Assembly: GCA_036336715.1 (NCBI GenBank)
Contig: JAYZFP010000064.1
Location: forward strand, 25,878 to 89,877
Length of the DNA stretch: 64,000 nt
Direction: 5' to 3'
Source: JABAAE01 sp036336715
GTDB taxonomy: Bacteria; Planctomycetota; Planctomycetia; Pirellulales; Pirellulaceae
Shown one piece after another: positions 40,301 to 47,786 of the stretch (position 1 is its first letter; each line of letters begins with the position of its first letter). A program made the translations under genes and the position numbers. The notes below the pieces were generated by a model. It was not told the origin of the DNA. It made no database searches and saw only the letters and a list, made by a program, of their open reading frames with translations.

Positions 40301-40786
40301 AGGTGGGCAATGGATGCAGGAGAGAAATCGCGCCGACGGGCACTCTACACCTACATTCAAAGGACAGCACCTTTCCCGGCCCACCTGATTTTTGATGCAC
40401 CAAGCCGGCAGATTTGTACGGCCACCCGGCCGCGAACCAATACCCCGTTGCAAGCGTTGGTCCTGATGAACGACCCTCTGTTTCTCAAGGCAGCCGGAGC
40501 CCTGGCCCACAAAACGCTGACGCGTGAATCCGAAACAGTCGAGCAAAGGGCTCGATTCCTTTTTCGTTCCGTCCTCAGTCGTTCACCTTCGCGTGATGAA
40601 ATGGACCTGCTCCTGCTGACGGTAAGAGAACAACACGAGGTTTACCGAAGAAACCCTGCCGACGCCGAAGCATTCCTTCGCGCCGCCGGGTTCTCCAAAC
40701 CAGACCTGCCCAAAGCCGAGCTGGCGGCCTGGATCAACCTCGCCCACGTTGTGCTGAACCTGGATGAGGCGATTACACGTGAATGA
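37397..40786 (+). CDS. PSCyt1-DUF1549-LamG-DUF1553 cytochrome protein (second copy)
   Basis: 1129 residues. The first 55 include a hydrophobic segment (CSLLIALWIIPADKRIAA) used for export. The heme motif is CYSCH at about residues 79-83, followed by SMPPEDSRKKLNDRERRLLQ. DUF1549 follows (EVDAFVGKRLKLAQLKPSEP, LSFDLRGLPPTLAEVDSF, MGCAQCHSHKYDPISHREYY), then a LamG insert (LVLHLDAADVNGDGKPDVLQ, IGEVLVYNRQL), then DUF1553 (DHPLVSRVRVNHLWKMLLG, NTPLQALVLMNDPLFLKAAG). It is the same architecture as the copy at 32855 but clearly diverged, so this is an old paralogue and not a recent duplication. Its end overlaps the next DUF1501 gene. Confidence 0.93.
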   Translation: MTESRLDKTGHLRIQERLLPLPATGNRLIHRPGTISNPGWIAPIARCSLLIALWIIPADKRIAADVDFTRDIRPILAEKCYSCHGPDDAVRQGDLRLDLRQQALAKLPSGSVAIVPGHSARSELIRRIHSTEPGESMPPEDSRKKLNDRERRLLQEWVDSGARYDLHWAFQPVRNPKVPPAAFPAWQRNEVDAFVGKRLKLAQLKPSEPADRVTLIRRLSFDLRGLPPTLAEVDSFVQDAAPDAYEKLVRRFLESVHFGEKLAIDWLDLARFGDTNGYHNDSHRNVWLYRDWVIHAFNSNMRFDQFVREQVAGDLLPDATEQQRIASGFNRNAPFNEEGGADPDEFSVVYAVDRSNTTGQALLGLTMGCAQCHSHKYDPISHREYYEFYAFFNSVEGEPGGGGENGHHGKPVPPTMMASSPLANAELDRLKREILDRSQRVDREIGRLLRDDAQLKSSVLKWARASTDLLKNTHLNVRDGLVLHLDAADVNGDGKPDVLQFGNRKRNVSRWADLSKLKNHADATGDPEWLPSGFQGQHPAVQLDGVRDFLRTTAGGRELADGYTIVAAVSFGAKSAHQMLVIWGDEANGKRRALWRTAGAKPTLSFNGYSADVVGNQPLPTGKAAIALVSQEGAGRQVKLELNGRPGGQGTPSLIPYTGEAITIGANNAGGEKTEAAIGEVLVYNRQLNSVERGRLGAYLAGKFSIETTYQAIPPPVAEILKRDQQDWTKEDWNVLGKHYLLTQGDPTGVEIRNQAKIISDRKKRVAQLQTRASTMVMQEMKQRKPAFVLARGDFQNPGKQVQPNVPAILGRLPEGKLQTRLDLAHWLTREDHPLVSRVRVNHLWKMLLGTGLVRTAGDFGTQGELPSHPELLDWLAHRFVASGWDTKALIHDIVVSATYRQQSIFRKETTPGDPQNRLLSRSPRFRLSAEEIRDMALASSGQLSRVLGGPSVRPFQPPNYFAANSGRRWAMDAGEKSRRRALYTYIQRTAPFPAHLIFDAPSRQICTATRPRTNTPLQALVLMNDPLFLKAAGALAHKTLTRESETVEQRARFLFRSVLSRSPSRDEMDLLLLTVREQHEVYRRNPADAEAFLRAAGFSKPDLPKAELAAWINLAHVVLNLDEAITRE

Positions 40787-42176
40787 ACTGTTTCAACAAC
40801 GACTGATCCGCCGCAGGTTTCTTACCCGGACATCCGCCGGACTGGGGGCCCTCGCAGTCAGCCAGCTGGCCCGGACGTCCGCTGCCAGCGATTTCCTCCC
40901 ACACTTTGCGCCGCGAGCCAAACGGGTGATCTACCTCTTCATGAGCGGAGGTCCTTCGCAAATGGAGACTTTTGATCCCAAACCGGAATTGGCGAAGCTC
41001 CATGGCCAACCCTTGCCGGAATCCATTCGCAAGGGACAGCGGCTGACCAGCATGACCAGTGGTTACGAGCCGCGTTTGGCCCAATCCGAACACAGGTTTG
41101 TTAGAAAAGGCGATGCGGGGCATCCCATGAACGTTCTTTTCGAACAACTGGGAAGTGTTGCAGATGACATTTCAATCATTCGCAGCATGCACACCGAACC
41201 GATCAACCATGACCCCGCGGTCACCTTTCTCCAGACCGGCAGCGGTGTCGAAGGCCGACCGGCGATGGGAAGCTGGCTGTCCTACGGACTGGGGACTGAG
41301 AATTCCGATTTGCCTGCATTCGTGGTGCTCGTTTCCAGCGGGGGGCAACCGCTTCTGTCGAGATATTGGCACAACGGATTCCTGCCAAGCCGTCACCAGG
41401 GAGTTCAGTTTCAGACGCAAGGAGATCCGGTTCTGTTTTTATCCAACCCGGCCGGAATGGATCGGGAGAATCGGGGCCGTCTGATCCACAGAACCAACCA
41501 GTTGAATCAGCTTCGGAACAGCCGAGTCCAGGACCCTGAAATCGAAGCCCGAATCGACGCTTTTGAAATGGCGTACCGGATGCAGGCAAGTGTGCCTGAA
41601 TTGATGGATCTTTCCGGAGAAACCAGGGAAACCCTGGAGATGTATGGCGCCAAACCGGGGCAATCTTCGTTTGCGAACAATTGCCTTCTCGCGAGAAGAT
41701 TGGCCGAACGGGGCGTACGCTTCATCCAGCTTTACGAGCGTGGCTGGGATCACCACGGGGCGGTCAACCGGGAGATGCGTAAAAAGATTCCCCAGGTCGA
41801 TCGACCATGCGCTGCCCTGATCAAGGACCTCAAGCAGCGGGGGTTGCTGGAAGATACCCTGGTGATCTGGGGTGGCGAGTTCGGCCGAACGTCTTACAGC
41901 CAGCACAACCGGGGCAAGGAATACGGTCGTGACCATCATCCGCGTTGTTTCAGTATCTGGATGGCAGGGGGTGGCATCCGACCGGGAGTCAATTACGGAC
42001 GCACCGATGAGCTTGGATACAACGTGATTGAAAACGGCGTTCACGTGCACGATCTCCAGGCAACTTTACTCCGCTGTCTCGGAATCAACCACGAGGAATT
42101 CACCTTTCGCTTCAAAGGTCGAGGTTTCCGGCTTACCGATGTCCACGGAAAAGTGGTCAAAGATCTCCTTGCCTGA
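40779..42176 (+). CDS. TAT-exported DUF1501 protein (second copy)
   Basis: 465 residues from the GTG at 40779 (VNELFQQRLIRRRFLTRTSA); an ATG at 40764 is also in frame. Either start lies inside the preceding PSCyt1 gene. The twin-arginine signal is RRRFLTRTSAGLGALAVS. The body shows VIYLFMSGGPSQMETFDPKP, SMHTEPINHDPAVTFLQTGS, GVRFIQLYERGWDHHGAVNR and LVIWGGEFGRTSYSQ, typical of DUF1501 with His/Asp clusters that may coordinate metal. It pairs with the PSCyt1 protein before it. The ends of this gene and the DUF1552 gene face each other 82 bp apart. Confidence 0.92.
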   Translation: MNELFQQRLIRRRFLTRTSAGLGALAVSQLARTSAASDFLPHFAPRAKRVIYLFMSGGPSQMETFDPKPELAKLHGQPLPESIRKGQRLTSMTSGYEPRLAQSEHRFVRKGDAGHPMNVLFEQLGSVADDISIIRSMHTEPINHDPAVTFLQTGSGVEGRPAMGSWLSYGLGTENSDLPAFVVLVSSGGQPLLSRYWHNGFLPSRHQGVQFQTQGDPVLFLSNPAGMDRENRGRLIHRTNQLNQLRNSRVQDPEIEARIDAFEMAYRMQASVPELMDLSGETRETLEMYGAKPGQSSFANNCLLARRLAERGVRFIQLYERGWDHHGAVNREMRKKIPQVDRPCAALIKDLKQRGLLEDTLVIWGGEFGRTSYSQHNRGKEYGRDHHPRCFSIWMAGGGIRPGVNYGRTDELGYNVIENGVHVHDLQATLLRCLGINHEEFTFRFKGRGFRLTDVHGKVVKDLLA

Positions 42177-42180
42177 GTGG

Positions 42181-42198
42181 ATACCGGGATCCCGGTAT
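42181..42198. other. Perfect 18-bp palindrome between convergent genes
   Basis: ATACCGGGATCCCGGTAT begins 5 bp after the DUF1501 stop. As RNA it can form a 7-bp stem with a GATC loop from either strand. There is no T-run, so a terminator role is only possible. Confidence 0.5.
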
Positions 42199-42258
42199 TC
42201 GGTCTTTCACAATGTTGAACTCCCCGGTTCAGAGATCCGATCCAAACCGGGACGGCGT

Positions 42259-43668
42259 TCAACCTTTCAGGGAAATCGGCGATTTCGCCTCGGCGAAGGA
42301 CTTTGCCGGAACGCCAGCCGCCTGTAAAAGGGACAGGTGAACTCCGGACAACGAGGTGGACCTGGAAAATCGAACCAGGCGTCCGGTTTCAACTGCACCC
42401 CCGGCTTTTCCGGCAACCAGCAGCGGGAGATTGCGGGATCCATGCTCGTGGCCATCGGACAGGCTTGACCCATAAAGAATGCCACAATTCTCCAACAACG
42501 ACCGTTCCCCCTCCCGGATGGACTGCAGCCGATCCAGGAAATAGGCAAACTGTTCGTGGTGCCACTGCACGATCCGGTTGTACATTTTCAGTTTTTCGTC
42601 ACGGTTCTTCCAGGAATGAATCCCATCATCATCCTCCGTTTTCCCGCTGGTATCCCTCCAGTGCGAAATCGCGTGCCAGGTGCCCCGCACACCGTCAATA
42701 AAGTTGAAATAGCGATTGCTCTGGCCATGGTCCAGCATGAAGGTGGCAACCCGTGTCGAATCCGACCAGTAGGCCAGAACCAGCATGTCGTACATCAACC
42801 TCATGTATTCCCCATGGTCCTGCGGAATTCCAGACTGGGGTCGCTTCAGGAACCGCGACATTGCCGGATCCTGCCTCGCTTTTTCCGTATTGATGCGGGC
42901 CAACTCCATCCTTCTTTCCACGCTGCGGATGGCATCCACATATTCATCCAGTTTTCGTATGTCCTGGGTCCCCACTCGCCGTTTCAACTGTTTCAATTCT
43001 TCGTTCGCGAGGTCGATGGCCGAGCGTTCCACTTCGCCACTCTTTCCCGACCGGAACATCCCATCAAAGACCGCACGCGGTTCGGTTTCACGGGGCAGGG
43101 GATTCCCTTTGGCATTCCAGGAGATGGTGTTTCGAGGCAGGCTATTGGAGAAAAATCCCTGTCCTTCCATCGAAAGTTCCAGCGATGGAAAGAGAGTCTG
43201 TTTTCCTATCGAGCGGGCCGCCACCTGGTCAACTGAAACCCCGGCCGAAATCTTCCGCGCATCGTAACCACCGCCGGTCAACCAGGTAGCAGTGCCAGCT
43301 CCATGTCCATTCCCGCGGGGCGTCCAGGCTCGGCGGAGGATCAGCAGGTTCGACTTGTGCTTTTCCAACGGTGACAGCCAGTTGCCAAGATCCAGCAAAC
43401 CGCCCTGGTCGGAGACCTTGCTCGGCTCAAAGGAACGGGGTTCGGCGCCATTTGGAAAATAGAGATAACAGAGCCGGACCGGGTTTTGCATTTCGGTCGG
43501 GTCTTTCGCTCCACCAAACGCGGAAGGCCCCATCGCATCAAGCAGCGGCAAAGAGAGAGCCGTGCCAAAACCGCGCAGGACCTGTCGACGCGACATTCTT
43601 CGTGGTGGAATATAAGGCAAAGCGAATCCGTTTTCTTTTTTCCGATCGGGTTCCCGGGCAGCATTCAT
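42259..43668 (-). CDS. TAT-exported DUF1552 protein
   Basis: 469 residues; AGGA lies about 10 nt before the ATG. A twin-arginine signal (RRMSRRQVLRGFGTALSLPL) is followed by the DUF1552 body: MQNPVRLCYLYFPNGAEP, LLILRRAWTPRGNGHGAGTA, TWLTGGGYDARKISAGVSVD, SLELSMEGQGFF, EYMRLMYDMLVLAYWSDSTR and TSLSGVHLSLLQAAGVPAKS. DUF1552 proteins normally accompany DUF1592/DUF1588 cytochrome proteins, as here: the stop of that gene is 46 bp upstream on the same strand. The C-terminal half resembles DUF1501. Function unknown; expected in the periplasm with metal. Confidence 0.92.
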   Translation of the reverse strand: MNAAREPDRKKENGFALPYIPPRRMSRRQVLRGFGTALSLPLLDAMGPSAFGGAKDPTEMQNPVRLCYLYFPNGAEPRSFEPSKVSDQGGLLDLGNWLSPLEKHKSNLLILRRAWTPRGNGHGAGTATWLTGGGYDARKISAGVSVDQVAARSIGKQTLFPSLELSMEGQGFFSNSLPRNTISWNAKGNPLPRETEPRAVFDGMFRSGKSGEVERSAIDLANEELKQLKRRVGTQDIRKLDEYVDAIRSVERRMELARINTEKARQDPAMSRFLKRPQSGIPQDHGEYMRLMYDMLVLAYWSDSTRVATFMLDHGQSNRYFNFIDGVRGTWHAISHWRDTSGKTEDDDGIHSWKNRDEKLKMYNRIVQWHHEQFAYFLDRLQSIREGERSLLENCGILYGSSLSDGHEHGSRNLPLLVAGKAGGAVETGRLVRFSRSTSLSGVHLSLLQAAGVPAKSFAEAKSPISLKG

Positions 43669-43714
43669 ATCTGGTTCCTGTTAATGAAAAAGCAAATTCA
43701 AAAGACCTGCAATT

Positions 43715-45271
43715 CTAGTTTCCGGTAGCCGAAAGTGGCCCCGCTTGAGAGGACCTTTCCCCGGTCCCGTTTCCTCCGTTTTTGATGGATTTGATTTGCT
43801 GCACCCTTTTGCGCTGAAAAGGATTGCTCTGGACGATTTCCAGCACGATATCGCCAAGGCGATACTGATTCGCACGGGTGCGAGCCACAATTTCCAGCAC
43901 CGTTTTTTCATCGTAGTATTCCAACTGCCGGGAAAGAGCAAAAGAAAGCAGCTTTCGAATCATGTTTCTGGCGATCTCATCCATCCTTTTTTCCACCAGC
44001 ACTTTTTTCAGCCCCGGTAGTCCGGCAAAACGGGACCCGTCCGGCAAGCTGCCGGTATTGTCAATTCGTCCCCCGCCTCCCCGGGTCCGGTATCGTCCAA
44101 ACCAGTCAAAATTCTCCAACCCGAATCCCAGGGGATCGATCTTGCGATGGCAGGAGGCACACTGGGGAAGGGTACTGTGTTTTTTCAGTTTCTGTTTGAA
44201 GGAAAGACGGTCGTTTTCCTCCAACTCCTCCTCAAAACTGCTGGCACCCGGCGGGGGAGGAGGAGGGGGAGTCCCCAACAGGTCAGACAAAACCCAGGTT
44301 CCCCGTTTGACCGGACTGGTCTGGTAAGGGTAGGAAGTCACCGCCAACACACTCGCATGCCCCAGGATCCCACCCCGGTTGGCGGGTGCCTTGACCCGGC
44401 GCATCTCTTCACCCCGGACTCCCGACATCCGGTAGTGTTTTGCCAGTTCGGCGTTGACAAATGTGTAGTCCGCCATCAGTAAATCACGGGCTGGGCGGTT
44501 TTCCTGTACCAGCGAGCGAAAAAACAGGGACGACTCCTGCTTCATGGATTCCATCAGGCTGTCGGTGCACCACGGGTTGTCGATGGGATCGGCACGGATA
44601 CGGGTTCCCAGGTGTTCAAATCCCAACCATTGGCTGGCGAACACATCCCCCAGTGCAGTGGATTTCTCATCCGCGAGCATCCGCAGGACCTGTTCCTTCA
44701 GGTCCTGGCCGGTTTTCAGTTTTCCTTCACTCACCCGCTCCAACAGTTCGGTGTCGGGAACCGAAGACCAGAGAAAAAAGGAGAGGCGACTGGCAAGGTC
44801 CCAATCACTGACACGGTAGTCTTTTTGGCCCTCAACTGCGGATTCCACCCGAAAAAGAAAATTGGGGGAGACAAGGATGGATCGCAAAACCGACTTGCTG
44901 GCCTGCATCCAATCCGGGTTCCTGGAATAAGACCTTTCAAACAGGCCCTGATAGGTTGCCAATTCACCACTTGTCACTTTGCGACGAAAGGCAAGGGGCA
45001 AAAACAACTCCAACTGGCGGCGAAAAACCGAACCCGGGGTGACATCTTCTGGCATCCTGGCTGGCTGAAGAAAAAGCGACCCCGGGTTTGGATTTTCCAG
45101 GTAAGAAATGGCTGCCTGTTCCGACACGAATTCCGCGACCTGCAGGTAGCGTTGCATAAGGAGTGGTTGCAGGAACAGGGAATTGGCACTGTTGTCAAAA
45201 CCGCTGGTCGCACTCAGGTCGGAGGGAAACCTGGAAAGAACATCGTCCTCGATACCCAGGAGATCCCGCAC
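43715..45271 (-). CDS. DUF1587/DUF1592/DUF1588/DUF1585 protein, part after the amber codon
   Basis: About 518 residues from a GTG at 45271, but the same frame reads on without break from the amber codon at 45362-45364 (QQIHHFDYSQVDNPGYESAR follows it), so this is the 3' part of the gene that starts at 46441. It contains RRLTHREYANAVRDLLGIED (DUF1587), FLPLAFRRKVTSGELATYQG (DUF1595), SPNFLFRVESAVEGQ and LSFFLWSSVPDTELLERVSE (DUF1592), RGGILGHASVLAVTSYPYQT and CASCHRKIDPLGFGLENFDW (DUF1588, with a CxxCH), and a DUF1585 end. The GTG start would cut off the conserved THREYANA motif and has no signal peptide, so independent production of a working protein is unlikely. Confidence 0.85.
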   Translation of the reverse strand: MRDLLGIEDDVLSRFPSDLSATSGFDNSANSLFLQPLLMQRYLQVAEFVSEQAAISYLENPNPGSLFLQPARMPEDVTPGSVFRRQLELFLPLAFRRKVTSGELATYQGLFERSYSRNPDWMQASKSVLRSILVSPNFLFRVESAVEGQKDYRVSDWDLASRLSFFLWSSVPDTELLERVSEGKLKTGQDLKEQVLRMLADEKSTALGDVFASQWLGFEHLGTRIRADPIDNPWCTDSLMESMKQESSLFFRSLVQENRPARDLLMADYTFVNAELAKHYRMSGVRGEEMRRVKAPANRGGILGHASVLAVTSYPYQTSPVKRGTWVLSDLLGTPPPPPPPGASSFEEELEENDRLSFKQKLKKHSTLPQCASCHRKIDPLGFGLENFDWFGRYRTRGGGGRIDNTGSLPDGSRFAGLPGLKKVLVEKRMDEIARNMIRKLLSFALSRQLEYYDEKTVLEIVARTRANQYRLGDIVLEIVQSNPFQRKRVQQIKSIKNGGNGTGERSSQAGPLSATGN

Positions 45272-45361
45272 GGCATTCGCATATTCCCGGTGCGTCAGGC
45301 GGCGGGCCGATTCATAGCCTGGATTGTCGACCTGAGAATAATCAAAATGATGAATCTGCTG

Positions 45362-45364
45362 CTA
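45362..45364 (-). other. In-frame amber codon splitting a DUF1592-type gene
   Basis: TAG between ATC and CAG. Upstream (ERRKMVAWI) and downstream (QQIHHFDYSQ) sequences are both normal for the family and in one frame. Family members usually have D, E or a polar residue here. A single base change from CAG or GAG would make it. Confidence 0.9.
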
Positions 45365-46441
45365 GATCCAGGCGACCATTTTCCGCCGCTCCGATTCCTG
45401 AAGGGGATCAGCGTCCGCAGGCGGCATCACATGATTTCTTGTCTGTTCCTGGATATGAAGCCACTTTTGGCGATTTCTGACCAGGGGGCGATCCGTCAGC
45501 AATGACTGCAGGTCCAGTTCTCCCTCCTGATTGGACGTTCCGTGACAATCGAAACACCCCTTTCGAAACAGTGGCAGGACCTGCTTCCCGTAGTCCAATT
45601 CCCGGGTTGCCAGAACTTCTTCCGGACTGACCACGACGGGAAGCACCCCTTTCAGGCTACTTTTTTTTTTAAGGTTGCTAACGACTTCGTCGTCGTCATC
45701 GTCACCTTCTTCTTCCTCTTCTTCTTCGTCGCCCTCTTCTTCACCCAATCCTGAGAGGACCTCCTCCAGCTGCTCTTCAAGGATCGCCGACCGGTTCTCT
45801 TCGCGACTTCTGATCTCCTCTTCAAACTCCTGGACCTCGGACTTGAGCCGGTTCAACTCGGCCTTTTCCAGCAGCAACTCGAGGCTGTAGCGGCGGGCCA
45901 ACAGCAACTTGACATGTTTTTGAATTCGATCCTGATCCGCCACTCCCTCTTCGAGTTCCATCGCGACCATTTCGATCTCCAAATTCGTGGCAAACAGCTC
46001 CAGGAACTTTTTCCCCATTCTTCGACCGTGACCCTCGACAGTATCCCGGTATCCATCAATCATTTCGCGCCCACGATCGAGAATGTACTCAATCACCTCC
46101 TCGTTTTCGCCTTCTTCCTCAATGACCTCCTTGATGAACCGGGCGACCATGGGCACATGTTCTTCAGAGAATTCCATCAGCCCCCGGAGCGAGAGTTCCT
46201 CTCCATCTTCCTCATCGCCATCCTGTTCATCGTCCCCTTCTTCGTACTCTTCTTCTTCGGCATCCTGCTCTTCAGTTTCCCGTTCTTCTGTTTCCCGTTC
46301 TTCAGTTTCCCGTTCGTCAGTTTCCCGTTCGTCAGTTTCCTGGAGAAGCGGGCAGGCAGCCGCCAACGCTGCTGGAGAAGCCCCGCAAACCAACGTCACC
46401 AACAGGCCGAACAAAAACAGGTATATCACTCTTTTCTTCAT
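45362..46441 (-). CDS. Signal peptide, acidic region and cytochrome c part of a DUF1592-type protein, ended by amber codon
   Basis: 359 residues up to TAG. A signal peptide (VIYLFLFGLLVTLVCG then ASPAALA) is followed by five ETDER/ETEER repeats (about 35-58), a very acidic linker, a helical region (about 85-230), a second acidic run (235-252) and a planctomycete cytochrome c domain with CFDCH at 296-300 and HVMPPADADPLQESERRKMV. It stops at WI, just where the family continues into DUF1587, and the frame does continue past the stop for 548 codons. The ATG overlaps the anti-sigma stop (ATGA). The acidic and coiled insert before the heme domain is unusual for this family as I know it. Confidence 0.88.
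   Translation of the reverse strand: MKKRVIYLFLFGLLVTLVCGASPAALAAACPLLQETDERETDERETEERETEERETEEQDAEEEEYEEGDDEQDGDEEDGEELSLRGLMEFSEEHVPMVARFIKEVIEEEGENEEVIEYILDRGREMIDGYRDTVEGHGRRMGKKFLELFATNLEIEMVAMELEEGVADQDRIQKHVKLLLARRYSLELLLEKAELNRLKSEVQEFEEEIRSREENRSAILEEQLEEVLSGLGEEEGDEEEEEEEGDDDDDEVVSNLKKKSSLKGVLPVVVSPEEVLATRELDYGKQVLPLFRKGCFDCHGTSNQEGELDLQSLLTDRPLVRNRQKWLHIQEQTRNHVMPPADADPLQESERRKMVAWI
46268..46339 (-). repeat. 15-bp repeats coding ETDER/ETEER
   Basis: Five near-identical 15-bp units in frame, giving ETDER twice and then ETEER-type copies right after the signal peptide. Confidence 0.85.
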
Positions 46442-47214
46442 GATCGTTTTACCATCCTCTTTTTGAAGTTCTTCATTTTAGAACGTGTGTTCTGGATTTT
46501 GGCAAGCAGATCTGAGCCCACCCTGAGTTTTTTACGATTCGTTACATTCCATTTCCGGCCAACGGTTTGTTGAACAACCGCCGGCGGCCCCTTTTTTTTG
46601 GCAACGGTTTCTGCCACTCCCTTTCCCGCCAACAGGGCCGGCTGCAAAGGTTTTTCACCTTGCTCCACCCACGGTTCCACCCCTTCGGGCTTGCCATCAC
46701 CGGAGGTCCTGTGATCCTGAGTCTTCCTGCTTTCCTGGGTGATCACGCGGTCCTGGGTGATCACGCGATAAACCGAACCGATCCCGACAAGGATCAAAAC
46801 TCCAGCTGCAAGGTTCATCAGATTACGGACCGCCGATTTCACCCGATCACGAGGTCCTTCCCCTGTCCCCGATTCCGGCAACACATTTCCTGAAAATCCC
46901 CGGTGCCTCCGGTAATCACCATCAACAGGCACTTCCGATTCAAGCAACGCTTCTGCAACAAAAGAGAACAAGCTTCGGCATGTCGAGGGACACCCCGGAA
47001 CTTCCGCCTGCGCTGCGGACTGAAACGCCGAGTCGCCTTCCAGGTCGAAACGCTCCCTCAATTCGTCAAGACTATCCAAACTTTCGAGATAAAGTCGTGC
47101 CGAGGAGGATTGCAACAGGAAAGACTCCACCCACTCCCTCTCATCAGGCTCCAGCTCACCCGAACTGTAGAGCAGAATCCTGTTTCTCATGTCGAGCTCC
47201 AGATCCCCACTCAT
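46438..47214 (-). CDS. Putative membrane anti-sigma factor
   Basis: 258 residues from the ATG at 47214, which overlaps the sigma-factor stop (ATGA). The N-terminus (LDMRNRILLYSSGELEPDER, then EWVESFLLQSS) resembles the cytoplasmic anti-sigma domain, but the zinc motif HxxxCxxC is missing; a CPSTC lies further on. One membrane helix (NLMNLAAGVLILVGIGSVYR) lies about residues 128-148. The outer part is basic with an 18-bp tandem duplication coding VITQDR/VITQES and a lysine-rich tail. Position and coupling are the main support for an anti-sigma role. Its own stop overlaps the start of the cytochrome/DUF1592 gene. Confidence 0.75.
   Translation of the reverse strand: MSGDLELDMRNRILLYSSGELEPDEREWVESFLLQSSSARLYLESLDSLDELRERFDLEGDSAFQSAAQAEVPGCPSTCRSLFSFVAEALLESEVPVDGDYRRHRGFSGNVLPESGTGEGPRDRVKSAVRNLMNLAAGVLILVGIGSVYRVITQDRVITQESRKTQDHRTSGDGKPEGVEPWVEQGEKPLQPALLAGKGVAETVAKKKGPPAVVQQTVGRKWNVTNRKKLRVGSDLLAKIQNTRSKMKNFKKRMVKRS
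46733..46768. repeat. 18-bp tandem duplication inside the anti-sigma gene
   Basis: Two 18-bp copies (17 of 18 identical) that keep the frame and duplicate the six residues VITQ(D/E)(R/S). Confidence 0.85.
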
Positions 47215-47786
47215 GAAATCACCTCTTTCCGAATTCCAAGCGACGCGAGTTCCGCTATCAGTTTTTCCTTGGCCTGGTGCATCCGCGAAAGCACCGTGTT
47301 CAGAGGGACGCCACATATTTTGGCAATCTCCCGAAAAGGCAACTCCTCAAAAACCCTCAGCCAGACCACCTGACGCTGCTTTTCGGGCAACCTGTCAATC
47401 GCAGCCAGAATCAAACCGTTTTGCTCCGACTGCAGGACTGACTGCTGGGCGTCATCAGCGAGTGCAGGTTCGCATTCTTCGATTACCTGCATCTGCCTGT
47501 TGTTTTTATTCTGGAAATTGATCATTTGTCGAAATGCAATCCGGAAAACCCAGGCCTGCAGACTGGAGCGACCACCAAACTGGCTGAATTTCCTGACCAC
47601 CTGGATAAAAGTCTCCTGGGCAACGTCCTGGGCATCGGGCGTCCTGACAAAACGCTGCAAAAATCGGACGACAGGCAACTGCAGGGGTTCCAACAGGGCC
47701 TGATACGCACCGCGATCGCCCTGTTTTGCCTTTGCGATCAACGACTCGTTTTCTGTCACGACATGCCTCAAGGATGCGTCACTCAT
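47211..47786 (-). CDS. ECF-type RNA polymerase sigma factor
   Basis: 191 residues. Region 2 is visible as LQLPVVRFLQRFVRTPDAQD, VAQETFIQVVRKFSQFGGRS and LQAWVFRIAFRQMINFQNK; region 4 as IDRLPEKQRQVVWLRVFEEL, PFREIAKICGVPLNTVLSRM and HQAKEKLIAEL. There is no region 1 or 3, as expected for an ECF factor. It directs polymerase to a small regulon, most likely including this operon. Its stop overlaps the anti-sigma start. I looked for an ECF-type promoter upstream: GGAATT and GTCTAA occur but only 9 bp apart, too close for the usual pattern. Confidence 0.92.
   Translation of the reverse strand: MSDASLRHVVTENESLIAKAKQGDRGAYQALLEPLQLPVVRFLQRFVRTPDAQDVAQETFIQVVRKFSQFGGRSSLQAWVFRIAFRQMINFQNKNNRQMQVIEECEPALADDAQQSVLQSEQNGLILAAIDRLPEKQRQVVWLRVFEELPFREIAKICGVPLNTVLSRMHQAKEKLIAELASLGIRKEVIS

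Noticed and set aside
45272..45361. Explaining the DUF1592 split as a frameshift
   Set aside because: The frame is the same before and after the stop, so it is a nonsense codon and not a shift.
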